64,000 nucleotides of DNA from JAWWPG01 sp033850885 (GCA_033850885.1 JAWWPG010000006.1:62001-126000), one strand, 5' to 3'. Counted from the first letter of the stretch, positions 35,395 to 44,950 are shown. Notes: a model not told the origin generated them from the letters alone. Program-made: numbers and translations.

Positions 35395-36384
35395 CTACGC
35401 CCGGATGTACTCCCGGAAGTCCGCGGCGCCCTGGTTGCTACGGATCCGCGTCAGTGCCCGTCCCTCGATCTGACGGACGCGCTCGCGAGTGACCCCGAGC
35501 TGCTTCCCCACCTCCGCGAGCGTGTGGATCCGGCTGCCGCGCAGGCCGAACCGCAGCTGGAGCACCTGCTGGTCGCGGGCACCGAGTGTTCGCAGCAGCT
35601 GCTCGACCTCCCGGCGCATCGACTGGAGCGCGATCTCGTTCTGCGGCTCGTGGGCGCTCTCGTCGGCGACCAGGTCGGCGATGGTCGAGCCAGCGCCCTC
35701 CCCGTCCCCGACCTCCAGGTCGAGCGATACCGGAACGTCTGCGAACCGCAGCAGGTCGAGCACCTTCGCAGAGGTCTGGCCCGCCTGCTCCGACAGCTCG
35801 TCGATCGACGGGTCGCGGCCCAGCTCCTGCACCAAGGTGAGCTGGTGCCGGCGTACCCGGTGGATCGCCTCAGAGACGTGCACCGGGATCCGGATGGTCC
35901 TGTTCTGGTCGCCGAACCCGCGGGCGATCGCCTGCCTGATCCACCAGGATGCGTACGTCGAGAACTTGTTGCCACGCCGGTAGTCGAACTTCTCGACCGC
36001 CCGCATGAGCCCGATGTTCCCCTCCTGGATCAGGTCGAGAAGCGGAGTTCCGCAGCCGATGTACCCCTTGGCCAGGAAGACGACGAGACGCAGGTTCGAC
36101 TCGATGAGGAGTGCCTTCGAGCGCGCACCCTGCTCGACGAGATCCGCCAGGTCGGCGCGGTCCTCAGGGGTCAGGAGCTCGGTCCCGCCGAGACGCTCAT
36201 CCGCGAGCAGTCCGGCCTCGATGTCACGCGCCAGTCGCACCTCGTCGGCCGCCGTGAGCAGCGGGATGGCCGTGATGTCGCGCAGGTAGAGGGCTAACAG
36301 GTTCTCGAGGTCCGGCTCGCGCCGCACCGAGGTCGTGGGGGCTTTGGTTCGCGCTGGCCGACTCGGGGCCGTTGGGGAGTTCAT
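35395..36384 (-). CDS. Group 1/2 sigma-70 factor (RpoD/HrdB-like)
   Basis: 329 residues. Region 1.2 (DLENLLALYLRDITAIPLL) precedes region 2 with NLRLVVFLAKGYIGCGTPLLD, LIQEGNIGLMRAVEKFDYRRG and FSTYASWWIRQAIARG, a region 3 HVSEAIHRVRRHQ, and region 4 LRFGL...GVTRERVRQIE. The length (no long acidic N-terminus) suggests a group 2 sigma such as HrdA or SigB, although dnaG adjacency recalls the rpoD operon. It lies downstream of dnaG across 97 bp. Confidence 0.92.
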   Translation of the reverse strand: MNSPTAPSRPARTKAPTTSVRREPDLENLLALYLRDITAIPLLTAADEVRLARDIEAGLLADERLGGTELLTPEDRADLADLVEQGARSKALLIESNLRLVVFLAKGYIGCGTPLLDLIQEGNIGLMRAVEKFDYRRGNKFSTYASWWIRQAIARGFGDQNRTIRIPVHVSEAIHRVRRHQLTLVQELGRDPSIDELSEQAGQTSAKVLDLLRFADVPVSLDLEVGDGEGAGSTIADLVADESAHEPQNEIALQSMRREVEQLLRTLGARDQQVLQLRFGLRGSRIHTLAEVGKQLGVTRERVRQIEGRALTRIRSNQGAADFREYIRA

Positions 36385-36481
36385 ATCCCACAGGTGGGCC
36401 TAAGGGCGTTTCTGATACACCGGAACCCGGCAGCAGCCGGGCCGCCGGCTCCGAAGCGGTCAGCGGGCGTCCGTCGAGCGG

Positions 36482-38356
36482 CTACTCGGTAGTACCGATG
36501 GCGCCTTCGCGAAGGGTGCGACGGTGGCTCTCGAGGGCGACGAGCTCGCCGAAGAGCCGGTTGTACTCCGTGGTCTGCGTCACGGGGTTCATCCGCTGCA
36601 GCCGCGCCTTGACGGCGTTGATCCGACGCATCGCCGTGAGCTCGCGGAGCCGGACGACGTACGCCGTCGCCAGTCGCTCATCGGGCTTCCCGGTGACGTG
36701 CAGCCGCTCCACGGACAGCGCCGACACCAGGTTGCCCACGGGCTCCTCGGGAAGGGCCTCGACAAGGGTGTCAGTGGACGCGTTGGCCGGGCCTCCGAGC
36801 TTCTGGACGGCGTCGAACACGGCACGGTAGTAGGGGTGGGTGAAGTCCTCCCCCTCGACCTCTTCCCACGACCCGGCCAGTACGGATGGGGCCTGGATGG
36901 CGATCTTCAGGACGTCCCGCTCGATCGAGTACCGGCGCTCTCCCGGATCGGGTACGTCGCCGCGAGCCGCCGGCGTATCCCCGGCGCGACCTCCGCGGGT
37001 CAGGGCAGCCGACCCGCGTCCCTGACCGCGGGCCCGTCGTACCTCTGCACGGACGTCGTCGATGTCGACCCCCACCATGCCGGCGACCTCGCGGGCGAAC
37101 GCCTCGACCTTCGACTTGTCACGGATGCTGGTGACCAGTCGGACCGCCTCGCGCACGGCGTCGACCCGGCTGTCCGCACGGTCGAGGTCGAAGCGCGCGA
37201 CCACGTTCTTCAGCACGAAGCGGTAGAGCGGCTCCCGCCGCGCCACCAGCTCACGGACCGCGGCGTCCCCCTCCGCGATCCGCAGCTCGCACGGGTCGCG
37301 GCCCTCCGGCTCCACTGCGACGTAGGTCTGCCCGACGAACTGCTGGTCGCCGGCGAACGCCCGCAGGGCAGCCTTCTGGCCGGCCTCGTCGCCGTCGAAC
37401 GTGAAGATCACCTCGCCACGGATCTCGTCGTGGTCGAGCAGGAGCCGCCGCAGCACCCGAGTGTGGTCCTCACCGAAGGCGGTGCCACAGGTGGCCACCG
37501 CCGTCGTCACACCGGCCAGGTGGCAGGCCATGACATCCGTATAGCCCTCCACCACCACCGCCTGCGTGGAGCGCGCGATGTCCTTTCGGGCCAGGTCCGC
37601 GCCGTACAGGAGCTGGCTCTTCTTGTAGATCGTCGTCTCCGGCGTGTTCAGGTACTTTGCCTCGACTCGGTCGTCGTCGAACAGCCGACGGGCGCCGAAA
37701 CCAACGACGTCACCGGACAGCTCGCGGATCGGCCACAGCAGCCGTCCCCGGAAACGGTCATAGGGGCCGTGGTTGTTGCGCGCGACGAGACCCGCCGTCA
37801 CCAGCTCGTCATCGCTGAAACCCTTGCTGCGCAGGTGTCCGAGCAACGCGTCCCCTGCCCGCGGTGCGTACCCGATGCCGAACCGGGCCGCCGCCCCCTG
37901 GTCGAAGTGGCGGTCGTCGAGGAACTGACGCCCGACAACGGCCTCTGGCGATTCGAGGGCCTCCCGGTAGAACTCGTCGGCCCGGCGATTCGCATCGAGG
38001 AGCCGGGTGCGCAGGCCGTAGTCGCGGCGCGGCGCAGTGCCGGAGTCGTCCTGGTAGTGCAGCTCGACGCCGAAACGGTCCGCCAACCGCTCGACGGCCT
38101 CGCCGAACCCGACCCCCTCGATCTTCTTGACGAACGTGACGACGTCGCCGCCCTCCTGGCAGCCGAAGCAGTAGAAGAAGCCGCGTGCCGGCGTGACGTG
38201 GAAAGAGGGCGACTTCTCGTCGTGGAAGGGGCAGAGTCCGACGAGCGAACCGGATCCGGCGCTGCGCAGAGTCACGTGGGCGGAGACGACCTCGTCGATG
38301 CGGGAGCGCTCCCGCACGAGCTGAATGTCCTCGTCTCGGATCCGCCCGGCCGCCAC
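36482..38356 (-). CDS. dnaG: DNA primase
   Basis: 624 residues from GTG 38356. Synthesises RNA primers at the replication fork. The zinc-binding domain has C42, H45, C63 and C66 in CPFHDEKSPSF...FYCFGC. The RNA-polymerase core follows, with TOPRIM motifs EGYTDVMACHLAG and FDGDEAG, and a C-terminal helicase-binding domain. Nine bases separate it from dgt, the common actinobacterial pairing. Confidence 0.97.
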   Translation of the reverse strand: MAAGRIRDEDIQLVRERSRIDEVVSAHVTLRSAGSGSLVGLCPFHDEKSPSFHVTPARGFFYCFGCQEGGDVVTFVKKIEGVGFGEAVERLADRFGVELHYQDDSGTAPRRDYGLRTRLLDANRRADEFYREALESPEAVVGRQFLDDRHFDQGAAARFGIGYAPRAGDALLGHLRSKGFSDDELVTAGLVARNNHGPYDRFRGRLLWPIRELSGDVVGFGARRLFDDDRVEAKYLNTPETTIYKKSQLLYGADLARKDIARSTQAVVVEGYTDVMACHLAGVTTAVATCGTAFGEDHTRVLRRLLLDHDEIRGEVIFTFDGDEAGQKAALRAFAGDQQFVGQTYVAVEPEGRDPCELRIAEGDAAVRELVARREPLYRFVLKNVVARFDLDRADSRVDAVREAVRLVTSIRDKSKVEAFAREVAGMVGVDIDDVRAEVRRARGQGRGSAALTRGGRAGDTPAARGDVPDPGERRYSIERDVLKIAIQAPSVLAGSWEEVEGEDFTHPYYRAVFDAVQKLGGPANASTDTLVEALPEEPVGNLVSALSVERLHVTGKPDERLATAYVVRLRELTAMRRINAVKARLQRMNPVTQTTEYNRLFGELVALESHRRTLREGAIGTTE

Positions 38357-38365
38357 CCCGCGAGT

Positions 38366-39640
38366 CTACGCAGTGCCCCCGCAGACCGACCGGTGCTTGT
38401 CCACAGCCGAGGGGTCCGTGAGCGAGGCCACCTGGTCGACGACCACGCGCAGCCTCGACGCGTCGTTCTGAGCCGACTCGAAGTCGTGTCGGAAGACCGG
38501 CTCGAGTGCCGCCGGCCCCGCCTGCCAGATGCCGTCGACGAGGTCTGCGAGCAGCTGCCGCTGGCCGGCCATCATCTCCACCCGGCCCTCCGCCCTCATG
38601 ACCAGCCGCGCGGCAACTCCCTTGAGGACGACGATCTCGGTGGTGGTCGCGATCGGCACCGGCAGGGTTCCGCGGTACCGGCTGAGCCTGCCGAGCAGCC
38701 CTTCCGCCGCCGCGGTGTCGCGAACCGCCAGGCAGAACCTGTTGATCAGCCGGCTGGTGAGGTTCTTGAGCCCGCCCAGGTGTCGCCTGCTGCCGTCGTA
38801 CGGCGACGACGGCCAGGACGCCAACCGGGAGAGCCGGCCGAGCGCCTGTTCGAAGTCGTCGAAGGTGAGCTCAGGGGCGTACCAGTCGCGCGCGGTCGCC
38901 CAGACCTCCCGCCGTAGCTCCGGATCGGCGAGCTGGGTGAGCTCGATGCGCTGGGCGACGATCCCGTCCTCCACGTCGTGCACGCTGTACGCGACGTCGT
39001 CGGCGAAGTCCATGACCTGCGCCTCGACGCAGGTACTGCGTGGCTCGGCGGCCTGTCGCATCCAGGTGAAGATGGGCAGGTCGTCGGCGTAGACGCCGAA
39101 CTTGTGCACGGCACGCGGCAAGCCGTCGCCGTGGCGACCGGTCGGCGCCAGTGCCTCTCCGAGGGGCCACGGGTACTTCGAGGCGGCGTCGAGGGTGGCG
39201 CGGGTGAGGTTGAGACCGACGCTCGCCCCGTCCCGGTCGAAGGACTTTGCCTCGAGCCGGGTCAGCAGCCGGAACGTCTGCGCGTTGCCCTCGAACCCGC
39301 CGATCCGGGCGGCCACGTCGTTCAGCGCCCGCTCGCCGTTGTGGCCGAAGGGCGGATGGCCGAGGTCGTGCGCGAGGCAGGCGGCCTCGACGATGTCGGG
39401 GTCACAGCCGAGCTCCGTCGCGAGCTCGCGCCCGACCTGGGCGACCTCGAGCGTGTGGGTGAGCCGGTTCCGGATGAAGTCGTTGCTGGCCGGCCCAACC
39501 ACCTGTGTCTTGCCCGCCAGGCGGCGCAGCGCCGCCGAGTGCACGATGCGGGCACTGTCCCGCTGGTACGGCGACCTCCCGGACAGGTTGGGCTCGTCCA
39601 CGTAACGCTCGGCGTCTCGCTCGTCGTACCCGTCGCTCAC
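38366..39640 (-). CDS. dgt: Deoxyguanosinetriphosphate triphosphohydrolase
   Basis: 424-residue HD-domain dNTPase that removes triphosphate from dGTP and related nucleotides. Metal-binding residues: the His of NRLTHTLEVAQVGRE and the HD pair in CLAHDLGHPPFGHNGE, with a later D in VMDFADDVAYSVHD. The GTG start at 39640 precedes SDGYDERDAERY. Upstream of dnaG in one operon. Confidence 0.93.
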   Translation of the reverse strand: MSDGYDERDAERYVDEPNLSGRSPYQRDSARIVHSAALRRLAGKTQVVGPASNDFIRNRLTHTLEVAQVGRELATELGCDPDIVEAACLAHDLGHPPFGHNGERALNDVAARIGGFEGNAQTFRLLTRLEAKSFDRDGASVGLNLTRATLDAASKYPWPLGEALAPTGRHGDGLPRAVHKFGVYADDLPIFTWMRQAAEPRSTCVEAQVMDFADDVAYSVHDVEDGIVAQRIELTQLADPELRREVWATARDWYAPELTFDDFEQALGRLSRLASWPSSPYDGSRRHLGGLKNLTSRLINRFCLAVRDTAAAEGLLGRLSRYRGTLPVPIATTTEIVVLKGVAARLVMRAEGRVEMMAGQRQLLADLVDGIWQAGPAALEPVFRHDFESAQNDASRLRVVVDQVASLTDPSAVDKHRSVCGGTA

Positions 39641-39780
39641 CGAGCCAACCTACTGCCGCCCGGTCCAGGTGCCCCTCGCCCAGGTCCGCCGTCGTCGTAT
39701 ATCGGATGGCTCGATCGGACTTGCAGATCGGATGGCAACGAACCGGCTTGGCCGGCCGGCCACCCCGGCCCTCTCTCCGG

Positions 39781-39868
39781 GTTTGCCTGGCATGCCAGGC
39801 ACCTCCACCGTTTGCCAGGCAGGCCTGAGTGGCAAACGGTGCGTTTGCCTGGCAGGCCAGGCAAACGC
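39781..39868. repeat. Cluster of GTTTGCC(T/A)GGC palindromes
   Basis: Three hairpin-forming units: GCCTGGCATGCCAGGC (39785-39800); ACCGTTTGCCA paired with TGGCAAACGGT (about 39808-39840); and GCGTTTGCCTGGC-AG-GCCAGGCAAACGC (39841-39868, perfect). They occupy the 289-bp gap between the MFS stop and dgt start; ATCGGATGGC also repeats at about 39709 and 39728. A related fragment is at 11.64 kb. Confidence 0.85.
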
Positions 39869-39929
39869 CGAGCGCGGGAGGCCGAGAACCCAACGCATGC
39901 GTTCCCGTCCGAACGCGCGGTTGGCGGAT

Positions 39930-41183
39930 TCAGGAGGCGTTGACGGTGGAGAGGGCGGGGTCGCCCACATCCGGTGTGACGTCGAGGTGGGGCCGGAAGG
40001 CCGACCAGAGCACGAGGGCCGCGAACCCGGCTCCTACCAAGGTGCAGGCGGTGACGATGCTGGTCAGCCCGGCGAGCGCACCGAAGCCCGTCATCGCCAG
40101 CGGCATCAGGGCCTGGTCGGAGAGCATCACCATGCTGCCGGTTCGGCCGAGGTACGCCGGCTCGATCGTTCGCTGGAAGGCGCCGGAGAGGAACGCGGAT
40201 GCGAGGCCGGCCGTCAGGCCGATCACCAGCATGCAGCCGACCACGCCGGCGTACGGCGAGAAGCCGACGCCTGCGCAGGCGGCAGCCTGGCCGGCGAGGA
40301 TCAGCAGCCCGGTACGGGCGGGGGCACGGGGACGCCACCGCATCGCGATGACCGCGCCGACGGCGGCAGCAGCGCCGATGCAGGCCTCGAAGATCCCCAG
40401 GTTGGCCGCCCCCCAGCCCTCGGCCTTGGTGCGGAGCACGAGGCCGACTGCCGTCACCGGCCCGACGAAGAGGTTCAGGCCGGACACCGCGATCGTGAGC
40501 GTGCGCGCACTGGGGGCACGCCGAAGGTAGCGGAACCCGTCTGCAAGATCGCTACGGACCGACCTGCCGCGCGAGCGCTCCAGCGGAAACCGCGGCTTCA
40601 GCAGCAGCGCTAGCACGACCGCGATGACGGCGAATGAGATCGCGTCGAAGGCCATCACGGAGGCCAGGCCACCGGTGGCGACCAGCACGCCGCCGAGCGG
40701 AGCGCCGACCAAGGTGGCGGTGCGGCTGCCGAGCTGGAACATCGAGGAGACGGCCGCCAGGTCGTCGGGGCGGACCAGCTGTCGAGGCATGGTGCCCGAA
40801 GCGGGGTCGTACATCCCGTCGACGAGGCCGAACACCGCGGCCACCAGGAGCAGCAGGACCAGTGAGGACGCCCGCGTCTCCACCACGAGGATCGCGGCGA
40901 GCAGGACGGCGATCCGCGCCAGGTTCGCGACCACCATGGTGCGGCGCGGGTTGAGGCGGTCCGCCAGGGCGCCCCCCAGCAGCAGGATCGCCGCCCGCGG
41001 CACTGACCCGATGCCCATCACCAGGCCGGCTCCGGCGGGGCCGGCGACGTGCACCGCCGTCCAGGCCAGCCCGATGAACCAGGCGACGTCGCCGACGCGC
41101 GACAGCGATGACGCCAAGACCCAGGCAATGACGCGGGCGTCCTTGCGCAGCGGCGGCAGGGTGGACATGTCCATACTGGTCAT
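39930..41183 (-). CDS. MFS transporter
   Basis: 417 residues with about 12 membrane helices. Typical MFS features are the loop DRLNPRRTMV after helix 2 and the central basic loop (FPLERSRGRSVRSDLADGF). The type resembles MFS_3/EntS-like exporters of drugs or small metabolites. The start (ATG 41183, AAGGGA upstream) lies 12 bp after the ArsR-like regulator's stop, so the two are co-transcribed and the regulator probably controls it. Confidence 0.88.
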   Translation of the reverse strand: MTSMDMSTLPPLRKDARVIAWVLASSLSRVGDVAWFIGLAWTAVHVAGPAGAGLVMGIGSVPRAAILLLGGALADRLNPRRTMVVANLARIAVLLAAILVVETRASSLVLLLLVAAVFGLVDGMYDPASGTMPRQLVRPDDLAAVSSMFQLGSRTATLVGAPLGGVLVATGGLASVMAFDAISFAVIAVVLALLLKPRFPLERSRGRSVRSDLADGFRYLRRAPSARTLTIAVSGLNLFVGPVTAVGLVLRTKAEGWGAANLGIFEACIGAAAAVGAVIAMRWRPRAPARTGLLILAGQAAACAGVGFSPYAGVVGCMLVIGLTAGLASAFLSGAFQRTIEPAYLGRTGSMVMLSDQALMPLAMTGFGALAGLTSIVTACTLVGAGFAALVLWSAFRPHLDVTPDVGDPALSTVNAS

Positions 41184-41195
41184 GACGGGATCCCT

Positions 41196-41783
41196 TCAGG
41201 GTCTGGCGGGTACGGCGTGGGCGAACGCGAACACCCGCTCGCGCCGGCCATCGGCCTGGCGCTCAGGCGTGGCGCCGTACTCGCGGAGAAGGGCGTTCAG
41301 GCGGCTGCCGAGCTCCTCGAGCTCGGCAGGGGTGACGCTGATCCAGCCGTCTGCGCTGAAGGCTGCACGGACCCATTCGGGGTCGAACTCGCCACGGCGG
41401 CCGTACCACTGCTGGACCTTGGCCACGTGGTGGGCGAGGTTCTGCTGCTCGGCAGCCGAGACGACGACCTCGCCGAAAGGGTCGCCCTCGACGTCGGTGA
41501 TCGACCACGTGATGGTCGACGGATCCGCCCGCCACCACCGTTCGCGGCGGTCCTTCGCCAGCTCCGGAGCCTCCTCGACGAGCCCGGCGTCAGCGAGGAC
41601 CTTGAGGTGGTGGCTCGCGTTGCCGATCCGCTCCTGGGCGGCGTCGGCGAGTCGGCTCACGGTCGACGGGCCGTCCAGGTTGAGCAGCTCGTACAGCTTG
41701 CGTCGTGTCGGGTGGTGGAGTGCGGCGATGACGTCGACGACATGGCGGTCCGAACGACGGACCTCGTGGGCGGAAGCGCTCAT
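41196..41783 (-). CDS. ArsR-type winged-helix regulator
   Basis: 195 residues. N-terminal winged helix: LHHPTRRKLYELLNLDGPSTVSRLADAAQ, ASHHLKVLADAGLVEE, then DRRERWWRADPSTITWS; the rest is a helical ligand or dimer domain. The regulator is divergent from a C-S lyase-like gene across a 46-bp palindrome and is followed by an MFS exporter gene, an autoregulated efflux layout. Confidence 0.85.
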   Translation of the reverse strand: MSASAHEVRRSDRHVVDVIAALHHPTRRKLYELLNLDGPSTVSRLADAAQERIGNASHHLKVLADAGLVEEAPELAKDRRERWWRADPSTITWSITDVEGDPFGEVVVSAAEQQNLAHHVAKVQQWYGRRGEFDPEWVRAAFSADGWISVTPAELEELGSRLNALLREYGATPERQADGRRERVFAFAHAVPARP

Positions 41784-41798
41784 CGCACCAGGCTAGAT

Positions 41799-41844
41799 CC
41801 ACAACTCATATTGCACAAGAGTTATTGTGCAATATGAGTTGTGG
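41799..41844. promoter_or_regulatory. Large operator palindrome between ArsR-type and MalY-type genes
   Basis: Perfect 20-bp arms CCACAACTCATATTGCACAA and its complement, separated by GAGTTA; also nested TTGCACAA/TTGTGCAA. It is AT-rich against a GC-rich background and sits just upstream of the ArsR start. Size and symmetry fit a dimer-of-dimers binding site covering divergent promoters. Confidence 0.8.
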
Positions 41845-41928
41845 GACAACTCGGGGCGACGAAAGGCGACGTCCCGACGGCTGAAACCGCCTCGTCGGCT
41901 GCGGCCCCCCAGTGGCAGCATCGGTGCC

Positions 41929-43101
41929 GTGGACCCTGAGACCGGTGAGCTGGCCGTCGAACCGATCGAGCGGCTGCGCAAGCGGCGCAGCGAGAAGTGG
42001 CAGGCGTATCCGCCCGATGTCGTGCCGTTGACGGTCGCCGAGATGGACTTCGCGCTGGCTCAACCGGTCCGAGACGCACTGCATAACGCGATCGAGCGTT
42101 CCGACTGTGGCTACGCCATGCCCGACCCAGACCTCGGACGCTCGCTGGCCGGTTTCGCGCAGAGGCGATGGGGATGGGAGATCGACCCCGGCCAGGTGAA
42201 GGCCGTCACCGACGTTGGTGTCGGGGTCGTCGAGCTGCTACGGCTGCTCGCCCGCCCTGGTGACGACGTCGCGTTCAGCCCGCCGGTCTACCCACCGTTC
42301 TTCCAGTGGGTCCGCGAAGCAGGCACCCGCCTGCGCGAGGTGCCGTTGGCGCACACACCGGATGGCTGGCGGCTGGACCTCCCCGCGATCGAGACCGCCC
42401 TCGCCGCCCATCCCGCGGCCTACATCCTGTGCAACCCCCACAACCCGGTGGGTCGCGCACACCACCCGGATGAGCTGTCGGCCCTGGTGCGGCTGGCCAC
42501 GATCCACGACGTACCGATCATCAGCGACGAGATCCACGCGCCGCTCGTCCTGCCAGGTGCGACGTTCACCCCGCTGCTCACGATTCCTGGCGCAGCCGAG
42601 ATCGCTGTCTCCGTCGTCTCGGCAAGCAAGGCCTTCAACCTGGCCGGACTGAAGTGCGCGGCGATCGTCACCGGCTCTCCGCACATGCGCGCGATGGTGG
42701 ACCGGATGCCTCCGGACGCCCGGTGGCGCATCGGGCATCTCGGCGTTGTTGCTTCGGTCGCGGCGTTCACCGACGGCCAGCCCTGGCTGGACCGATTGCT
42801 CGCCACCCTCGACCGGCGGCGGACCTTCCTCGCCGACAGTCTCCGGGACCGGCTGCCCGCAGTCACCTGGCACCCACCAGAGGCGACCTACCTGGCCTGG
42901 CTGGACTGCAATGCGATCGGACCCGACAACGAGGCACGCACACTGTTCCTCGACAAGGCCCGCGTGGCGCTCGAGCCTGGGCTGAGCTTCGGAGCGGCAG
43001 GCAGCGGCTTCGTGCGGCTCAACTTCGCCACCAGCGTCGACATCCTCGATGGCGCCATCACGGCCATGGCGGACAGCCTGGGCCGTCCGGCGGGTTCTTG
43101 A
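41929..43101 (+). CDS. PLP-dependent aminotransferase, MalY/PatB C-S lyase type
   Basis: 390 residues from GTG 41929 (the open frame begins further upstream inside the palindromic region). Family marks: the opening ERLRKRRSEKWQAYPPDVVPLTVAEMDF, ILCNPHNPVGR, SDEIHAPL, and the PLP lysine in VVSASKAFNLAG. MalY/PatB proteins cleave C-S bonds in cystathionine or Cys conjugates. Placement opposite an ArsR-type regulator and MFS exporter is suggestive of shared control, but an operon link is not shown. Confidence 0.88.
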   Translation: MDPETGELAVEPIERLRKRRSEKWQAYPPDVVPLTVAEMDFALAQPVRDALHNAIERSDCGYAMPDPDLGRSLAGFAQRRWGWEIDPGQVKAVTDVGVGVVELLRLLARPGDDVAFSPPVYPPFFQWVREAGTRLREVPLAHTPDGWRLDLPAIETALAAHPAAYILCNPHNPVGRAHHPDELSALVRLATIHDVPIISDEIHAPLVLPGATFTPLLTIPGAAEIAVSVVSASKAFNLAGLKCAAIVTGSPHMRAMVDRMPPDARWRIGHLGVVASVAAFTDGQPWLDRLLATLDRRRTFLADSLRDRLPAVTWHPPEATYLAWLDCNAIGPDNEARTLFLDKARVALEPGLSFGAAGSGFVRLNFATSVDILDGAITAMADSLGRPAGS

Positions 43102-43195
43102 TCAACGTACCGAAGGATCGACGGAGCGACGCGCCGATGAGTTGTCCGCAACGGCACGGTCGATACACCCAAGGGGTTTATCAACAGGAGGACGC

Positions 43196-43774
43196 ATGAG
43201 CAAGCTGGTGGTCACCGAGTTCGTCTCCGTCGACGGCGTCATGCAGGACCCAGGTGGGGACAGCGACTTCAAGCACGCAGGGTGGACGTTCGACATCGAC
43301 ACGGACGAGGCCGTCTACCAGTTCAAGGGGTGGGAGCTCGAGCAGGCCGACACGCAGCTTCTCGGCAGGAAGACCTACGAGGGGTTTGCCGCGGCCTGGC
43401 CGGAACGCGGCGGCGACGGCGGTTTCGCCGACAAGATGAACGCCATGCCGAAGTACGTCGTGTCGACCACCCTCAGGGACCCGAAGTGGAACAACACGAC
43501 CGTGATCGACTCGGACGTCGTCGACGCAGTGACGCGGCTCAAGGAGAGCGGCGGGGGCGACATCCTCGTCGCCGGAAGCGCCACCCTGGTGAGGTTCCTG
43601 CACGAGAACGGGCTGGTGGACGAGTACCGGGTGATGGTGTTCCCGGTGGTCCTCGGCAGCGGCCTGCGACTCTTCCCGGACGACGCCGGCGACAAGGTGA
43701 AGCTGGCCCTGGTGGAGAGCAAGGCGTTCAGCAACGGCATCGTCCTGAACACCTACACCCGGGCCGCCCAGTAG
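43196..43774 (+). CDS. Dihydrofolate reductase-family (RibD C-terminal domain) protein
   Basis: 192 residues, with AGGAGG seven bases before ATG 43196. The fold marks of this family are seen: VVTEFVSVDGVMQDPGG, LLGRKTYEGFAAAWP and DILVAGSATLVRFLHENGLVDEYRVMVFPVVLG. Such proteins bind NADPH; the substrate is unknown and need not be folate. Gene follows the C-S lyase by 94 bp on the same strand. Confidence 0.9.
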   Translation: MSKLVVTEFVSVDGVMQDPGGDSDFKHAGWTFDIDTDEAVYQFKGWELEQADTQLLGRKTYEGFAAAWPERGGDGGFADKMNAMPKYVVSTTLRDPKWNNTTVIDSDVVDAVTRLKESGGGDILVAGSATLVRFLHENGLVDEYRVMVFPVVLGSGLRLFPDDAGDKVKLALVESKAFSNGIVLNTYTRAAQ

Positions 43775-43783
43775 CCCGATCGG

Positions 43784-44950
43784 TCAGGAGAAGGTCGGCA
43801 GTGACAGCAGGTTGTCCTGCGTGGACGCGTCCGGCGACGTCGTGACATACGAATGGTCACCGGCGATCCTGGTGATGACCTCGCTCCGCGAACCGTCGGC
43901 CCCGATGACGTAGAACGTGTTCGTCCCAGCGTCGATGAGGGACGCGGCCTGCCCCCGGTACAGGTCGTACTCGATGCCTGTTGAAGGGTCGCGGGTCCGG
44001 ATGGCGTAGATCCACTGATGGCCCACCTCGGTGCTGTAGGCCTGTTGGATCGCCAAGACCTGGAGGGCCAGTCCAGCCGGCGGCTCCTGGAAAAGGCTGT
44101 TGAACTGGTTCACGGGGATGACACATGCCTGCTCGAGGTTCGACCAGTACGAGCTCACCGCTACCCCGTCCAGGTAGGCGACCGAGGCGCATACGTCGCA
44201 GATCTCGTTCCAGGACGTGGGACTGGCCGGGGCAATCTGGATGCAAGTCCCCTCGGGATCGGTCAACGCCTCGGCCAGCTCGTGGGAGAACGTCGCCGTC
44301 ATGCCATCGAGGCTGCCGTTCCCGATCCAGGCCACGAAGGGGTTATACGTGTGGTTGTCGTCGGGGTTGGTCCAGCTCGCTGCACTGTGCTCGCCTGACA
44401 GTCCGCCGGGTCCGTAGGTGGCGGTGCTCGGCATCATCACGCAGTACAACGTGTCGTTGTAGTTGCCCGTGTTCGGTTTCGGCAATGACCCGGCTGAGAT
44501 CAGCTTGGTGACTTCGTTCTGGACCGACCCGCGGAAGAAGGTTGCCGGCGGGTCCGCCGGGTCGAAGAACGCCCCACCCCAGTCCAGGCTGTCGACGCCG
44601 TACTCCTGAAGGTACGCGATGTAGTCGCTGTGGGTGATGGTCTGGACGGCGGCTGTGAGTGCATCGGGATCCACGGCGGGCGTCGCGCTCGTCCACTCGG
44701 AGCCCCAGAAGACGAGCCAGACGGTCGCGAAGCGGATCGGGAAGCCCGACCCCTTCACGATCGTCTGAGGTGGGGCCGCGTCTCCGGCAGAGGCGAACCG
44801 ATGCGCCGACGTCTTGACGGCAGCGCCGGCTGGACCGGCGGCAGCCACCGGACGAAACTCCGGTGGCCGCGGTCGACTCGACAGCTCCTCGAGCGCTGCG
44901 CTCAAGCGTGCCGCGTCGGCGACTCCACCTGCTTCGAGGTTGTCCACCAT
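43784..44950 (-). CDS. HExxEALTDP protein with DUF3892-like tail
   Basis: 388 residues. The central domain contains HELAEALTDP (223-232) and EICDVC (249-254), matching the motif pair of the secreted protein at 13159-14175. The C-terminal segment (about 310-388; IYAIRTRDPSTGIEYDLYRG ... VITRIAGDHSYVTTSPD) resembles DUF3892. No signal peptide is visible, unlike its relative, so location is unclear. Putative metalloenzyme on motif grounds; activity not shown. Confidence 0.68.
   Translation of the reverse strand: MVDNLEAGGVADAARLSAALEELSSRPRPPEFRPVAAAGPAGAAVKTSAHRFASAGDAAPPQTIVKGSGFPIRFATVWLVFWGSEWTSATPAVDPDALTAAVQTITHSDYIAYLQEYGVDSLDWGGAFFDPADPPATFFRGSVQNEVTKLISAGSLPKPNTGNYNDTLYCVMMPSTATYGPGGLSGEHSAASWTNPDDNHTYNPFVAWIGNGSLDGMTATFSHELAEALTDPEGTCIQIAPASPTSWNEICDVCASVAYLDGVAVSSYWSNLEQACVIPVNQFNSLFQEPPAGLALQVLAIQQAYSTEVGHQWIYAIRTRDPSTGIEYDLYRGQAASLIDAGTNTFYVIGADGSRSEVITRIAGDHSYVTTSPDASTQDNLLSLPTFS

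Noticed and set aside
36387..36398. CCCAC-AG-GTGGG palindrome before the sigma gene
   Set aside because: Only 5-bp arms in GC-rich DNA; expected by chance.
36524..38917. Nearly 800-codon plus-strand frame opposite dnaG and dgt
   Set aside because: Spans two well-identified genes on the other strand and has no recognisable protein features.
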